Positions 19,298 through 29,100 of a stretch of DNA of 64,000 nt are shown here, in pieces. The number at the start of each line of letters is the position of its first letter. Position 1 is the stretch's first letter. Below the pieces are notes generated by a model, which saw only the letters and a list, made by a program, of their open reading frames with translations, ran no database searches and had not been told where the DNA came from. Both the position numbers and the translations under genes were made by a program. Source of the DNA: an uncultured Eggerthella sp. (GTDB lineage: Bacteria; Actinomycetota; Coriobacteriia; Coriobacteriales; Eggerthellaceae); NCBI GenBank assembly GCA_937998355.1, contig CALLDI010000009.1:1-64000 (forward strand), written 5' to 3'.

Positions 19298-21514
19298 GTG
19301 GCGGACACCTCATCACAGCATCCTCGAAAGGCGGATCGGAAGCAGCATTCCGACCGCCTTTCTGCTACCTTGCGCTTCGATGCTCCGGTCAGCACCGTCG
19401 CGCAGGTGAGCGAACAGCGTGCCACAGCGCTCGAAGCGCGCGGCATCACACGCGTGCGCGACCTGCTCGATCGCTTTCCGCGTCGCTATCTCGACATGTC
19501 TCAGATGCTCACGATCGCACAAGCGCGCATCGGCCTCTCGTGCACCATCATGGGCACGGTGCATGAATTCAAGACCAAACAGCCTCGTCGCAACCTCTCG
19601 CTCGTCGAGATCACGATCGTGGATGGTACGGGAACTTTGCTGGTCACCTGCTTCAACCAACCGTGGCTCGCGCGCAAGCTCGCAAGCGGCGATCTGCTCA
19701 CGGTTTCGGGTGTGATCGAATTCAATTACGGATTCAAGCGCATGACCAATCCGCTCATCGTATTCATCGAGGACGCGGATGAGGCGCACGGCATCGTCCA
19801 GGCGGTGCAGGGTACGGTGAACCAGCTCTCACCAGCGCTCATGAAGCGTATGATCGCCAATGCGCTCGAGGTGGTGCGCGGTTTGTACGATCCGCTTCCG
19901 CTCAGTCTGCGCAAACGCTACCGTCTTTGTTCGCGCTATCAAGCCTACCGCGCGATCCATCTGCCGCGCAGCATGGAAGAGGTCGCGATGGCACGCCGGC
20001 GCCTGCTCTACGAAGAGCTGCTCTTCCTCGAGATTCAGCTCGTGCGCGAAGAGAAAGAGCGCGCTGAAAAGGACACGCCTTATATCCAACCGAGCGATGA
20101 AGCGCTGCTCGACCGCGTGCGCGCGGTGCTTCCGTTCCAGCTCACAGATGAACAGAATGCTGCCGTCGCCGACATCCTTCACGACATGAACGCCCCGCGC
20201 ATCATGGACCGCATGTTGCTCGGCGATGTAGGCACCGGCAAGACCATCGTGTCGCTCTTCGCACTTGTCGTCGCTGCGCACAATGGACATCAGGCGGTCA
20301 TGGTCGGCCCGACCGAGATCCTGGTGCGACAATATGTGCGCGTGCTGGGTGCGTTGCTCGATGCGCTCGGCATCTCCTGGGCGGTCTTGAGTGGAACGAC
20401 CCCGCCTGAAGAGCAAGCAGCGATCCACGAAGGCCTGCGCGCTGGTCGGATCGCGGTATGCTTCGGTACGCACGCGCTCTTCGAGGATGCGGTCGCCTTC
20501 CAGGATTGTTCCTTCGTGTGCTTCGACGAACAGCAGCGTTTCGGCGTCGACCAGCGTGAACGTTTGCTCGCTAAAGCGCCGGGCGCTGATGTGCTCTCCA
20601 TGACCGCAACGCCCATCCCGCGTTCGCTCGCCCTCGCGCTCTATGGCACGACCGCGCTCAGCTACCTGCGTAAGCCTCCGCAGGTGAAGAGCGCACGCAC
20701 CACCACGGCGCTCCCGTTCACTGAAGAGGGGGTGGCCTACGACGCGATACGCGCAGCGCTCGCACGAGGCGAGCAGGCTTACGTGGTCTGTCCGCTCATC
20801 GGTATCCCGACCAAGCAGCTCGAAGGTGATGATGCTGAAGAGGAGGAACAGGTCGAATACGCGCTCGTTGAGTTCAGCCTCGAATCGGATGCGATCGGGC
20901 GTGACGAGCAGGGAAGTGCTGCTGAAAGCCCGCGCGTCGCCGCAGCCGAGCAGCATGCCGAGATCCTGCAGAACCAGGTCTTTCCCGACGCGCGCGTCGC
21001 GCTGCTCCATGGCCGGCTTCCTTCTGACGAGAAGGCATCCATCATGGAGGCGTTCGTGCGCGGCGATATCGACATCCTCGTATCGACCACCATCGTCGAG
21101 GTCGGCGTCGACGTGCCTAACGCTACGGTCATGATCGTCGAGGACGCCGACCGGTTCGGTCTCGCGCAGCTCCATCAGCTTCGCGGTCGCGTAGGGCGTG
21201 GTGAGAAGCCTGGTCAGGTGTTCCTCGTCACGCGCTCGAAAGCTCCCTCGGCGCTCGAGCGCCTGCGCGCCATGGAAGTGACCGAAGATGGTTTCGAGCT
21301 TTCGGAGATCGACCTGTCGCAGCGAAAGGAAGGCGACGTGTTCGGTGCGCGACAGCATGGCGCTTCGCCGCTGCGCCTGGTCAACGTCATTCGCGACAGC
21401 GCGGTCATCGAAGCCGCTCACCGCGATGCCTACGATATCATCTTCAACGATGCGCTCGACGCTACCGAGCGTGCTATCCTCGACCAGGAGCTTCGCGCGG
21501 TGGCGCGCGGCTAG
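19298..21514 (+). CDS. recG: ATP-dependent DNA helicase RecG
   Basis: RecG remodels stalled replication forks and Holliday junctions. The 738-residue protein has the N-terminal wedge/OB domain, Walker A LLGDVGTGKT, MTATPIPRSLALALYG, the second helicase half (VSTTIVEVGVDVPNA) and the RecG-specific QLRGRVGRGEK. Motif II reads DEQQRFGVDQR, where most RecG I know have DEQH. An acidic insertion of about 45 residues lies between the helicase halves (about residues 508-550). The start is GTG 19298, preceded by AGGGAAG. Confidence 0.95.
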   Translation: MADTSSQHPRKADRKQHSDRLSATLRFDAPVSTVAQVSEQRATALEARGITRVRDLLDRFPRRYLDMSQMLTIAQARIGLSCTIMGTVHEFKTKQPRRNLSLVEITIVDGTGTLLVTCFNQPWLARKLASGDLLTVSGVIEFNYGFKRMTNPLIVFIEDADEAHGIVQAVQGTVNQLSPALMKRMIANALEVVRGLYDPLPLSLRKRYRLCSRYQAYRAIHLPRSMEEVAMARRRLLYEELLFLEIQLVREEKERAEKDTPYIQPSDEALLDRVRAVLPFQLTDEQNAAVADILHDMNAPRIMDRMLLGDVGTGKTIVSLFALVVAAHNGHQAVMVGPTEILVRQYVRVLGALLDALGISWAVLSGTTPPEEQAAIHEGLRAGRIAVCFGTHALFEDAVAFQDCSFVCFDEQQRFGVDQRERLLAKAPGADVLSMTATPIPRSLALALYGTTALSYLRKPPQVKSARTTTALPFTEEGVAYDAIRAALARGEQAYVVCPLIGIPTKQLEGDDAEEEEQVEYALVEFSLESDAIGRDEQGSAAESPRVAAAEQHAEILQNQVFPDARVALLHGRLPSDEKASIMEAFVRGDIDILVSTTIVEVGVDVPNATVMIVEDADRFGLAQLHQLRGRVGRGEKPGQVFLVTRSKAPSALERLRAMEVTEDGFELSEIDLSQRKEGDVFGARQHGASPLRLVNVIRDSAVIEAAHRDAYDIIFNDALDATERAILDQELRAVARG

Positions 21515-21536
21515 ACCAGAAACGAAGGGAGCATCG

Positions 21537-22115
21537 ATGCGCGTAGTTGCGGGAGCATACAAAGGGAGGAACCTGAAGACGCTCAAGGGCGATGCGACCC
21601 GTCCCACCACGATGCGCGTGAAGGAATCGCTCTTCAGCAGCCTTACGAGCTTGCTCGGGAGCTTTGACGGGCTTGTGGTGCTCGACGCGTTCGCGGGATC
21701 GGGCGCGCTCGGCATCGAAGCGCTCTCACGCGGCGCGGCGCGCGCGGTCTTCTTCGAGCGATCGAAACAGGCAGCGCAGGTCGTGAAGGATAATCTCTCG
21801 CTCATCGGCGATGCGCGAGAGAAGGCATCGCTCGAGATCGGTGATGCTGCTCGTCTTTGCACACGTAAACGATCCTATACCTTCGACCTCGTGTTCTTCG
21901 ATCCGCCGTATGCGTTCTCGCCCGCGCAAGTATGCGATCTCATCGATGCGCTCGATGCAGCAGAAGTCTTGAGCCCTGGCGCGCTCATTTGCTACGAACT
22001 TGCGAAAATGAACAAAGACGCGTGTATCAAAGAAGTCCATAGGGTAAAATGTGAACTCGTCTCGACGAAGGATTTCGGCGAGACCACCTATTGCATTCTC
22101 AGAAAGGGTAACTGA
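21537..22115 (+). CDS. rsmD: 16S rRNA (guanine966-N2)-methyltransferase RsmD
   Basis: This 192-residue class I methyltransferase begins MRVVAGAYKGR and TRPTTMRVKESLFSSL, typical of RsmD. It has the SAM motif VLDAFAGSGALGIEALSRGA and the catalytic DPPY in VFFDPPYAF. It methylates G966 of 16S rRNA. It starts at ATG 21537 after GAAGGGA, 22 bp past recG. Its stop codon directly abuts the coaD start, the usual rsmD-coaD order. Confidence 0.95.
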   Translation: MRVVAGAYKGRNLKTLKGDATRPTTMRVKESLFSSLTSLLGSFDGLVVLDAFAGSGALGIEALSRGAARAVFFERSKQAAQVVKDNLSLIGDAREKASLEIGDAARLCTRKRSYTFDLVFFDPPYAFSPAQVCDLIDALDAAEVLSPGALICYELAKMNKDACIKEVHRVKCELVSTKDFGETTYCILRKGN

Positions 22116-22601
22116 ATGAAACGTGCAGTCGTTCCGGGTACGTTCGACCCGATCACTAAAGGTCACATCGACGTGATCGCACGTGCCGCTCAGGTCTTCG
22201 ACGAGGTCATCGTCGCAGTGGCGGCATCTCACAAGAAAGGGCCGATCTTCGATCAGGAAACGCGCGTCAAGCTCGCGCAAGAAGCGCTCGCAGATTACCC
22301 GAACGTACGCGTGGCAGGATTCAACTGCTTGCTCGTCGATTTCGTTCGCGAACAGGATGCGCACATCGTCGTGAAGGGCCTGCGCGCTATCACCGACTTC
22401 GAATACGAATTCCAGCTCACAGCGCTCAACTACGAACTCTCGAAGGACCTCGAGACGTTCTTCATCATGTCGCCGCCGAAGTACATGTACCTCTCCAGCT
22501 CTATCGTGCGCGAGATGGCCTCGATGGGTGGGGACGTGAAGCGCTTCGTGCCCGAATGCGTCGAGCGCGCGCTCATGGAGTATTTCAACGAAGCGTACTA
22601 A
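22116..22601 (+). CDS. coaD: Phosphopantetheine adenylyltransferase
   Basis: CoaD makes dephospho-CoA from 4'-phosphopantetheine and ATP. The 161-residue length is normal. It has the nucleotidyltransferase signature GTFDPITKGHID, KGLRAITDFEYEFQ and the C-terminal YLSSSIVRE. The ATG immediately follows the rsmD stop, so the two are translationally coupled; AGAAAGGG lies upstream. Confidence 0.97.
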   Translation: MKRAVVPGTFDPITKGHIDVIARAAQVFDEVIVAVAASHKKGPIFDQETRVKLAQEALADYPNVRVAGFNCLLVDFVREQDAHIVVKGLRAITDFEYEFQLTALNYELSKDLETFFIMSPPKYMYLSSSIVREMASMGGDVKRFVPECVERALMEYFNEAY

Positions 22602-22692
22602 CGGGGCGTCGCGCGCATCGTTCTTTCACCGGCGAAAGAGGCTTCCTATCGATATCGCCGTCGCACGCGACGAGGGCAAATAGGTTTTTTTG

Positions 22693-22721
22693 TTGTGCAA
22701 GCGTCGCTTATGCTCTAAGAT
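22693..22721 (+). promoter_or_regulatory. Promoter of the coiled-coil/yceD pair
   Basis: TTGTGC (22693-22698), 17 bp, TAAGAT (22716-22721). The leader to 22767 is about 38 nt. The preceding T run (22684-22691) after a small CTTTC/GAAAG hairpin may help terminate the coaD transcript. Confidence 0.55.
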
Positions 22722-22766
22722 AGTAAAGATTTTATTCGTGTTCTGAACACGATTGGAAGGATGTTT

Positions 22767-23240
22767 ATGGACGAAATTGGAGTAATGAACCTTATCGAAG
22801 AGCTCTCCGTGCTCATCGAAGATTCGAAACCGGTTTTCGGCAAGAATACCATGCGACAGGTCGACGCTCAGGCAGCGTTCGAGATTCTTGACGAGATCCG
22901 CGACACCTTCCCGAGCGAATTCGCTCAGGCTCGTCAGATCATCCGTGAACGCCAGGCGCTGCTCGACGAAGCAGAGGCACAGGCTTCCCGCCTCATCGAA
23001 GATGCACGCAGCCAGGCAATCACCATCGCTTCCGAACAAGAGATCGTGCGCATCTCGCAGCAGCAGGCTGATACCATCATGGCCGAAGCGCGCGAGCTCG
23101 AGCGCGAAACGCGCGCTGGCGCTGAAGACTTCGCGGACGAGGTCTTCTCTCATGTCGAGCAGAGCCTCGACACTGCGCTCAACAGTGTTCGTCGTTGTCG
23201 CGACCGCTTGAACGCGAACTCTCTCAGCGCTGGTCGCTAA
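22767..23240 (+). CDS. Coiled-coil protein, DivIVA-like/ATPase-stalk-like
   Basis: The 157-residue protein is almost entirely helical, with a long coiled coil from about residue 50 to 130 rich in Glu, Ala, Gln and Arg (AQARQIIRERQALLDEAEAQ onward). Similar small proteins in this gene position are annotated as DivIVA-like or ATP-synthase-b-like. A role at the cell pole or division site is possible but unproven. I chose ATG 22767 over ATG 22761 because GGAAGG (22755-22760) gives proper spacing only to 22767. The last base of its stop codon is the first base of the next start (TAATG). Confidence 0.7.
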   Translation: MDEIGVMNLIEELSVLIEDSKPVFGKNTMRQVDAQAAFEILDEIRDTFPSEFAQARQIIRERQALLDEAEAQASRLIEDARSQAITIASEQEIVRISQQQADTIMAEARELERETRAGAEDFADEVFSHVEQSLDTALNSVRRCRDRLNANSLSAGR

Positions 23241-23797
23241 TGAATACTGAACAGCATTTCCTTACGCTGCCGGAATCTCTCTTCGAGACTTCGGCAGTTG
23301 CTGATTTTACGGGCGATATCGCAGTGCCCGACATTACCATGGGTGCCGATCGCTATACGTTCGCAGCTCCTGTTCACTATCAGCTCTTCATCACCAACAC
23401 TGGTGGTGCCTTCCTCGTCACGGGAACCGTATCGGGCACGGCGCGCACCGCATGCGCTCGCTGCCTGGATGATATGGATCTCGATCTCGATGCTGAGGTC
23501 GAGGCGTATTATGTCATCCCAGGTGAAGATGCACCGCTCTCCGAAGATGAAGAGGTCGAATACGAAACGCTCGAGGGTAAGGATAAGATCGACCTCGATG
23601 CGCTCGTTCGTGCAGCGCTCGCGCTCGCGTTCCCCTACATTCCGCTGTGCGCGGAAGATTGCGCGGGGCTGTGCCCTCAGTGCGGGGCGAACCTCAATCA
23701 TGAGACATGCGACTGCGTCGTCGAAGAAGCGGACGATTCGAACAACCCCTTCGCGGTGCTTAAGAACCTCAAGTTCGGCGAAGAGGACGATTCGTAG
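23240..23797 (+). CDS. YceD/DUF177-family protein with zinc-ribbon-like cysteines
   Basis: This 185-residue DUF177 (YceD) protein has the family core CARCLDDMDLDLDAEVEAYY and a C-terminal cysteine cluster (CAEDCAGLCPQCGANLNH, then CDC). YceD proteins almost always precede rpmF and plsX, as here, and in plants and E. coli have been linked to 23S rRNA accumulation. The start ATG at 23240 overlaps the previous stop (TAATG). rpmF follows after 200 bp with its own promoter. Confidence 0.9.
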   Translation: MNTEQHFLTLPESLFETSAVADFTGDIAVPDITMGADRYTFAAPVHYQLFITNTGGAFLVTGTVSGTARTACARCLDDMDLDLDAEVEAYYVIPGEDAPLSEDEEVEYETLEGKDKIDLDALVRAALALAFPYIPLCAEDCAGLCPQCGANLNHETCDCVVEEADDSNNPFAVLKNLKFGEEDDS

Positions 23798-23910
23798 TTC
23801 GAACCGCGCATTTAGCTGATTCGCGTTCGGCTCTTTCACGTGTATCATCCATTTTGCTCGTGTTCGGTGTCGCTTTCTCCGCCGTTCAGACAACTTACCG
23901 AATGAAGCCA

Positions 23911-23939
23911 TTGAATTTGGATGCGAGGTTTGTTAACAT
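23911..23939 (+). promoter_or_regulatory. Promoter of rpmF
   Basis: TTGAAT (23911-23916), 17 bp, TAACAT (23934-23939). The leader is about 50 nt with AGGAG before the ATG. Confidence 0.65.
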
Positions 23940-23997
23940 GTTTCCTTGCGTCAAACGTAAGTTTCAGGCCGTGCCTGTGTTATAGAAGGAGAAATCG

Positions 23998-24177
23998 ATG
24001 GCAGTACCTAAGCGCAAGACTGGTCGTGCACGCACCCACGCACGTCGTAGTGAAAATGATAAGATCGCAGCACCTTCTCGTTCTCTGTGCCCTGAATGTG
24101 GCGAAGTGAAGCTTCCGCATCGCGTTTGCCCGAACTGCGGCCACTATCGCGATCGCGAAGTCATCCAAACCGCATAG
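23998..24177 (+). CDS. rpmF: 50S ribosomal protein L32 (zinc-ribbon type)
   Basis: This 59-residue protein starts MAVPKRKTGRARTHARR and has CPEC (near residues 31-34) and CPNC (44-47), the zinc-ribbon form of L32. AAGGAG lies 7 nt before ATG 23998. It lies between yceD and plsX, the standard order. Like L28 above, the zinc-binding form is used. Confidence 0.97.
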   Translation: MAVPKRKTGRARTHARRSENDKIAAPSRSLCPECGEVKLPHRVCPNCGHYRDREVIQTA

Positions 24178-24179
24178 GT

Positions 24180-24243
24180 AACGCTGATCGACCAGCGTTC
24201 GATGGTTTCTTGAATCCCTCGGTCATCGATCGAGGGATTTTTC
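24180..24243 (+). terminator. Tandem hairpins ending rpmF
   Basis: A first hairpin (AACGCTG/CAGCGTT, 6-nt loop) follows the stop, then a 9-bp stem (AATCCCTCG/CGAGGGATT, 24213-24239) with a T run. The second is a standard Rho-independent terminator. Confidence 0.85.
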
Positions 24244-24284
24244 TGTATCGTGCCGCTGTGCTGAAGCGCGCGCGGCTTTTCTTT

Positions 24285-24290
24285 TAGAAT
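24285..24290 (+). promoter_or_regulatory. Candidate -10 box of plsX
   Basis: TAGAAT at 24285-24290, downstream of the rpmF terminator and 34 bp before plsX. The -35 (CTGAAG, 24261-24266) is weak. Confidence 0.35.
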
Positions 24291-24323
24291 TATCTTGAAC
24301 ATCGATCTGTGAGGTGAAGACTC

Positions 24324-25328
24324 GTGAATGAAATGATCACTGTCGCCGTCGACGCGGTAGGGGGCGACCATGGTGCGCCCGTCGTGCTCGATGGTGTTGC
24401 GCAAGCGCTCGTTGAAGATAAGAACCTGCAGGTGATCCTCTGTGGTCCTTCTGATGTGGTCGTGCCGTTCGCTGAAACGCACGATCGTTGCATCGCTCAG
24501 GAATGCACGGAAGAGATCGCGATGGATGAACATCCTGCTCAAGCGGTGCGCAAGAAGAAGGATTCTTCCATCGTGGTGGGCTGCCGTCTCGTGAAGGAAG
24601 GGGTGGCGCAAGGCTTCTTCTCGGCTGGTTCGACCGGCGCCTGCCTTACGGCGGCAACGCTGGTGATAGGTCGCATCAAAGGCGTCATGCGACCTGCCAT
24701 CGCCACCATCATCCCGTCTCCTGCGAAACCCGTGGTCATGTGCGACGTGGGTGCGAACGCGGATTGCAAGCCCGCTTACCTCGTGCAGTTCGGCCAGATG
24801 GCGGCGGTCTATGCCGAACAGGTCATCGGCATCTCGAACCCCAGCGTCGCGCTGCTCAACATCGGCAGCGAAGATACGAAGGGCTCGCAGTTCAGCCAGG
24901 AAGCCTTCGCGCTCATGAAAGAGGCGCTACCCAACTTCATCGGCAACAAGGAAGGCTGCGACATCTTGCCCGCGGGTGCCGATGTCTTCGTCACCGATGG
25001 TTTCACCGGCAACGTGTGCTTGAAGACCATCGAGGGCACGTCGAAGGTGCTCTTCAGCGCGCTCAAAGAGGTGATGATGTCGAGTCTGAAGACGAAGCTC
25101 GCCGCGCTCTGCTTGAAGAGCGGTCTGCAGGAACTCAAAGATTCCATCGATCCCGATCTGTATGGCGGCGCACCCTTGCTCGGCGTGAACGGCGCTTGTC
25201 TGATCGGTCATGGATCGTCGAACGCCACCGCCATCAAGAACGGTGTCGTCATGACCGCCAAGACCGTTCGTTTGGATGTTTCGGGAATAATCGCCCGTAC
25301 CGTGAAAAAAGACGAGGACCTCGGGTAA
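24324..25328 (+). CDS. plsX: Phosphate acyltransferase PlsX
   Basis: PlsX converts acyl-ACP to acyl-phosphate for the PlsY step of phospholipid synthesis. The 334-residue protein has the N-terminal VAVDAVGGDHGAPVVLDG, GFFSAGSTGACLTAA, DVGANADCKP and GGAPLLGVNGACLIGHG, all typical. The start is GTG 24324 (GAGGTGAAG upstream). It opens a plsX-rnc-smc-ftsY-ffh run. FakA upstream makes the same intermediate from exogenous fatty acid. Confidence 0.97.
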   Translation: MNEMITVAVDAVGGDHGAPVVLDGVAQALVEDKNLQVILCGPSDVVVPFAETHDRCIAQECTEEIAMDEHPAQAVRKKKDSSIVVGCRLVKEGVAQGFFSAGSTGACLTAATLVIGRIKGVMRPAIATIIPSPAKPVVMCDVGANADCKPAYLVQFGQMAAVYAEQVIGISNPSVALLNIGSEDTKGSQFSQEAFALMKEALPNFIGNKEGCDILPAGADVFVTDGFTGNVCLKTIEGTSKVLFSALKEVMMSSLKTKLAALCLKSGLQELKDSIDPDLYGGAPLLGVNGACLIGHGSSNATAIKNGVVMTAKTVRLDVSGIIARTVKKDEDLG

Positions 25329-25364
25329 AATTGATACGTTTTGTTCGTTGACGAGGGACCATGA

Positions 25365-26186
25365 TTGAGCAAGGTAGAAGAACATAGCGCTCTGTTGAGT
25401 GAAGCCGAGCGAATGCTCGACTATCACTTCAAGGACCCTTCGCTTCTGCTCGCAGCGCTCACGCATCCTTCAGCGGTGGAAGGGCGCTCGCTCTCGGACT
25501 CGTACGAACGATTGGAATTCTTGGGCGACAGCATCTTGGGTGCCATCGTCGCCGACCGTGCGTTCCATGCCTATCGCAACGTCGACGAAGGCGGCCTCAC
25601 GCGCATCAAGGTCTCGCTCGTCTCGGGTGCGTCGCTCTCGAAAACAGCTGAAGGCCTTGGGTTCGCCGATCTCATCATCTTCGGCTCTTCTGAAACGGGC
25701 ACGGGAAAGCGCGGACTTCATTCGGCGCTCGAGAACGTCTACGAAGCCATCGTCGCCGCACTCTATCTTGATGGGGGATGGGAAGCGGCGTGCGCGTTCG
25801 TCGACCGCACGCTCGTGGTGAACATGAACTTGGATATGGCGCGCGAACCGGAGAATCCCAAGAGCGTGCTGCAAGAGAAGCTTCAGGAAGACGGCATCAC
25901 GCCGACCTATCGTTTGGTGGAGACGCAAGGTCCACCGCATAACAGAACCTTCATCACACAGGTCTTCGTGGGTGTGAACTCGCTCGCGAAAGGCGTGGGT
26001 CGCACGAAGAAGGAATCGGAGAGCAACGCTGCCGATTCGGCGCTCAAGGCGTTGAGCTCGTTCTTCGATGCGAAGGATTCGAAAGATAAGAAGCGCCAGG
26101 CCGACGCGCGCGCAGCAGTGAAGGCGGCGAAGGCTGAAGAGAAGGCGCGCAGGAAAGCGGAGAATGCGCGAAAGAAGAAGCAGTAA
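25365..26186 (+). CDS. rnc: Ribonuclease III
   Basis: RNase III cuts double-stranded RNA during rRNA and mRNA processing. The 273-residue protein has the catalytic signature ERLEFLGDSILG, the second motif ENVYEAIVAALYLDGG, a dsRNA-binding domain (NPKSVLQEKLQEDG to about residue 230) and an unusually long Lys/Ala-rich basic tail of about 45 residues. I call a TTG start at 25365: AGGG is 7 nt upstream, while the ATG at 25361 is out of frame and stops after eight codons. smc starts 9 bp downstream. Confidence 0.95.
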   Translation: MSKVEEHSALLSEAERMLDYHFKDPSLLLAALTHPSAVEGRSLSDSYERLEFLGDSILGAIVADRAFHAYRNVDEGGLTRIKVSLVSGASLSKTAEGLGFADLIIFGSSETGTGKRGLHSALENVYEAIVAALYLDGGWEAACAFVDRTLVVNMNLDMAREPENPKSVLQEKLQEDGITPTYRLVETQGPPHNRTFITQVFVGVNSLAKGVGRTKKESESNAADSALKALSSFFDAKDSKDKKRQADARAAVKAAKAEEKARRKAENARKKKQ

Positions 26187-26195
26187 GGGGCTCGC

Positions 26196-29100
26196 GTGTA
26201 TCTAAAGTCGTTGAATCTGAAAGGGTTCAAGTCCTTTGCCGACCGAACGGTCATGCGCTTCGAACCAGGACTTGCCGCCATCGTCGGCCCCAATGGATCA
26301 GGAAAATCGAACATCTCGGACGCGGTGCTGTGGGTACTGGGCGAACGCAATGCGAAGAGCTTGCGCGGTCAGTCCATGGAAGACGTCATCTTCTCGGGTT
26401 CATCGGCCCGAAAGCCGGTCGGCGTGGCCGAGGTCGAGCTCGTGCTCGACAATTCCGATGGCACGTTGCCCGTCGATTTCACGGAAGTTTCCATCGGGCG
26501 TCGCATGTATCGCAACGGAGAGAGCGAATACCTCATCAACGGCGCGCTCGTGCGCCGCATGGACGTGCTGGATATCCTGCACGATAGCGGTCTGGGCTCG
26601 GGCACGAACTCCATCATCTCTCAGGGTAACCTCGATTCGATCCTCTCATCGCGCCCCGAAGACCGTCGCGAGCTCATCGAGGAAGCGGCGGGTATCCTCA
26701 AGCACAAGGAACGCCGCAAGAAGAGCGAACGCAAGCTCGCCCAGATGGATGCGCATCTTGCGCGCGTGAACGACATTACGGCCGAGGTCGAACGTCAGCT
26801 CAAGCCGCTCGAGCGCAAGGCGAAGAAAGCGCTCATGTTCAAAGAGCTCGACGCGGAATACCGGAAGTATCGACTCGATCTGGCGGTCGACGATCTGCGC
26901 GTGCTGCAAGATCAGTGGAACCGCATCCTCGAGCGCGAAGAGGAGAGCCAGAAGAGCGCCAATGTCGCGCTCGCCACGCTCACGCAGGCGGAAAAAGCGC
27001 ACGACGAACTGCAAGGGCAGCTGCAGACCACGGGCGAGAACGAATCGTCGCTCGGTGAAGACTACCGCCGCGCCCGCTCCGTCGCGGAATCCATCAATTC
27101 CCAATGCCTCGTTCTGCGCGAACGTCGCCATTCCTACGAACAGGAGCTCGCGCACGGCGTCCGCTCGTTCGAGAACGAGAAGATCCAGGTCAAGCGCGTG
27201 AAGGCTGATCTCGAGGAACTCAGGACGCAGTTCGAAGAGGTCGAGAAGTCCTTCAAGATGGCCACGGCAACGCTCGAGCGCATCGAACAGAATTACAACA
27301 AACAAGTTGATGAACGCAACGGTTTGCGCAAGCAGATCGACACGGTCATGGCCGAACAGCGTTCGCTCACCTATCGCAGCGAGACCATCCAGACCACGCT
27401 CGACTCCATGAAGGAAGAGCTGCATGAAACTCAGGTGCGCTCGCAAGTGGCAGATGCGCAGGTCGCGGATTCGCAAACGCGTCTTTCCAGTCTCGAACAG
27501 AAGTGCGCCACCTTGCAGCAGCAGGTCGACAAGCTTGAGAGCGATCTCATCGAAGCGGAGCGCGCCGAACAGGAAGCGCGCGAGAAGCTTAACAGCGCGC
27601 TGCGCAAGCGTGAAGAGACCCGCACGGAGATGGACGAGATGCGCGAGGAGCTCACGCAGGTGGGTGCTCAGCGAAAGGCGCTCGAAGAGCTCGAACGCGC
27701 CAACGAAGCATCGAACCCGGTGCTCTCATGGCTCATGGCTGACGAACACGACCTAGGCTCTTGGCGCGCGCTCACGCACGAACTCTCGGTGCCTGGCGAT
27801 CTGGACATGATCGTCGAGGCGCTGCTCGGCTCGAACATGCACGGACTCTTCGTTGAAGATATGGACAGCGTCAAACGCTTCATCGCAGGGCTCGAGGCCA
27901 GCGGCGAGACGGGCGATGTGGTCCTGCTGCCCGAAAAGAACATGTTCCAGCTCGCCGATAGCGATTCGTTCGCCCAGACGCAGCGCGATCATCGTTTGCT
28001 CGACAAGATCGAGATCTCGGAGCGCTTCGCGCGCGGATTCGAGATGTTGCTCGGTCAGGTCTATCTCTACGATACGAAAGAACAGCTCTTCGCCACCTGG
28101 CAACAGGCGCCCCATGGCGTCACGCTCGTCAGTCGCGATGGCTGCATCGTCGACACGAACGGGCGCGCGCGCTTCTTCCGTAAATCCGAAGAGGACAAGG
28201 CGAACAGTGCGCTCTTGCGTCGCCGTAACCTGAACGAACTGCGCGGTCGCGAAGCCACGCTCTCCGATCGCTTCACCGAGATCCGCGATGCTTACGATGC
28301 GCTCGAGAATTCCTTGAAGGAACTTCAGATCGAGTCGCTGCAAGCCTCCGAGAAGAGCGCGAACGTGCGCGGTCAGCGTGATTCGACGGCGCTCGATCTG
28401 CAAGGCGAATCGCAGACCCTCGAAGCGCTGCGCATCAGTCACGACAGCCTGCTCAAGGAACAGCAGCGCTATCGCACTTATCTGGAAGAAGCGCAGCCCG
28501 ACTCCGATAAGCTCAAGGAAGAGCTCGCACAGGTACAGGCCGATCTGCAAGAGAATAAGAAGCAGGTCGAAGATATGCATAAGCTGCTCGATCCGGTCCA
28601 GGCGCAGGTGCTCTCGCTCTCTGAAGAGCTCTCCGATGCCCGTTTGGAGAAGGCGCGCCTGCAGGAAGCCTATGCTTATAACGAGCGCATGGTCGCTTCG
28701 CGCAAGCAAGAGATCCACAACCTCGAGACGCGTTCGCTCGCGCAGGAACGCCGCTTCAAGATGCTCGAGGCCGCTTCGGCGCGTGTCGAACCGCTCTTGA
28801 ATACGCTCGAATTGCTCTACGAAGCGGTCCAGCGTCACGTTTCTGACCTTGAGATCAAGACGCGCGAGAGCCAGGAATCGCAGCAAGAACTGCACAAGCG
28901 CATCGCTGAATCGACGCAGAAGGTGCGCGAATTGCGCCTCGCGCTCGATCAGCAGAGCTCCGCCGCATCCGAGATCCGCGTCGAGAAGGGGCGTCTCGAG
29001 ATCAAGGTTGACGGTGCGATCCAGGTCATCATCACGGAATGCGACACCCCGCTCGAGACCGCTCTCGCGCTTCCCAAGATCGAAGACCGCGCGACCTGCG

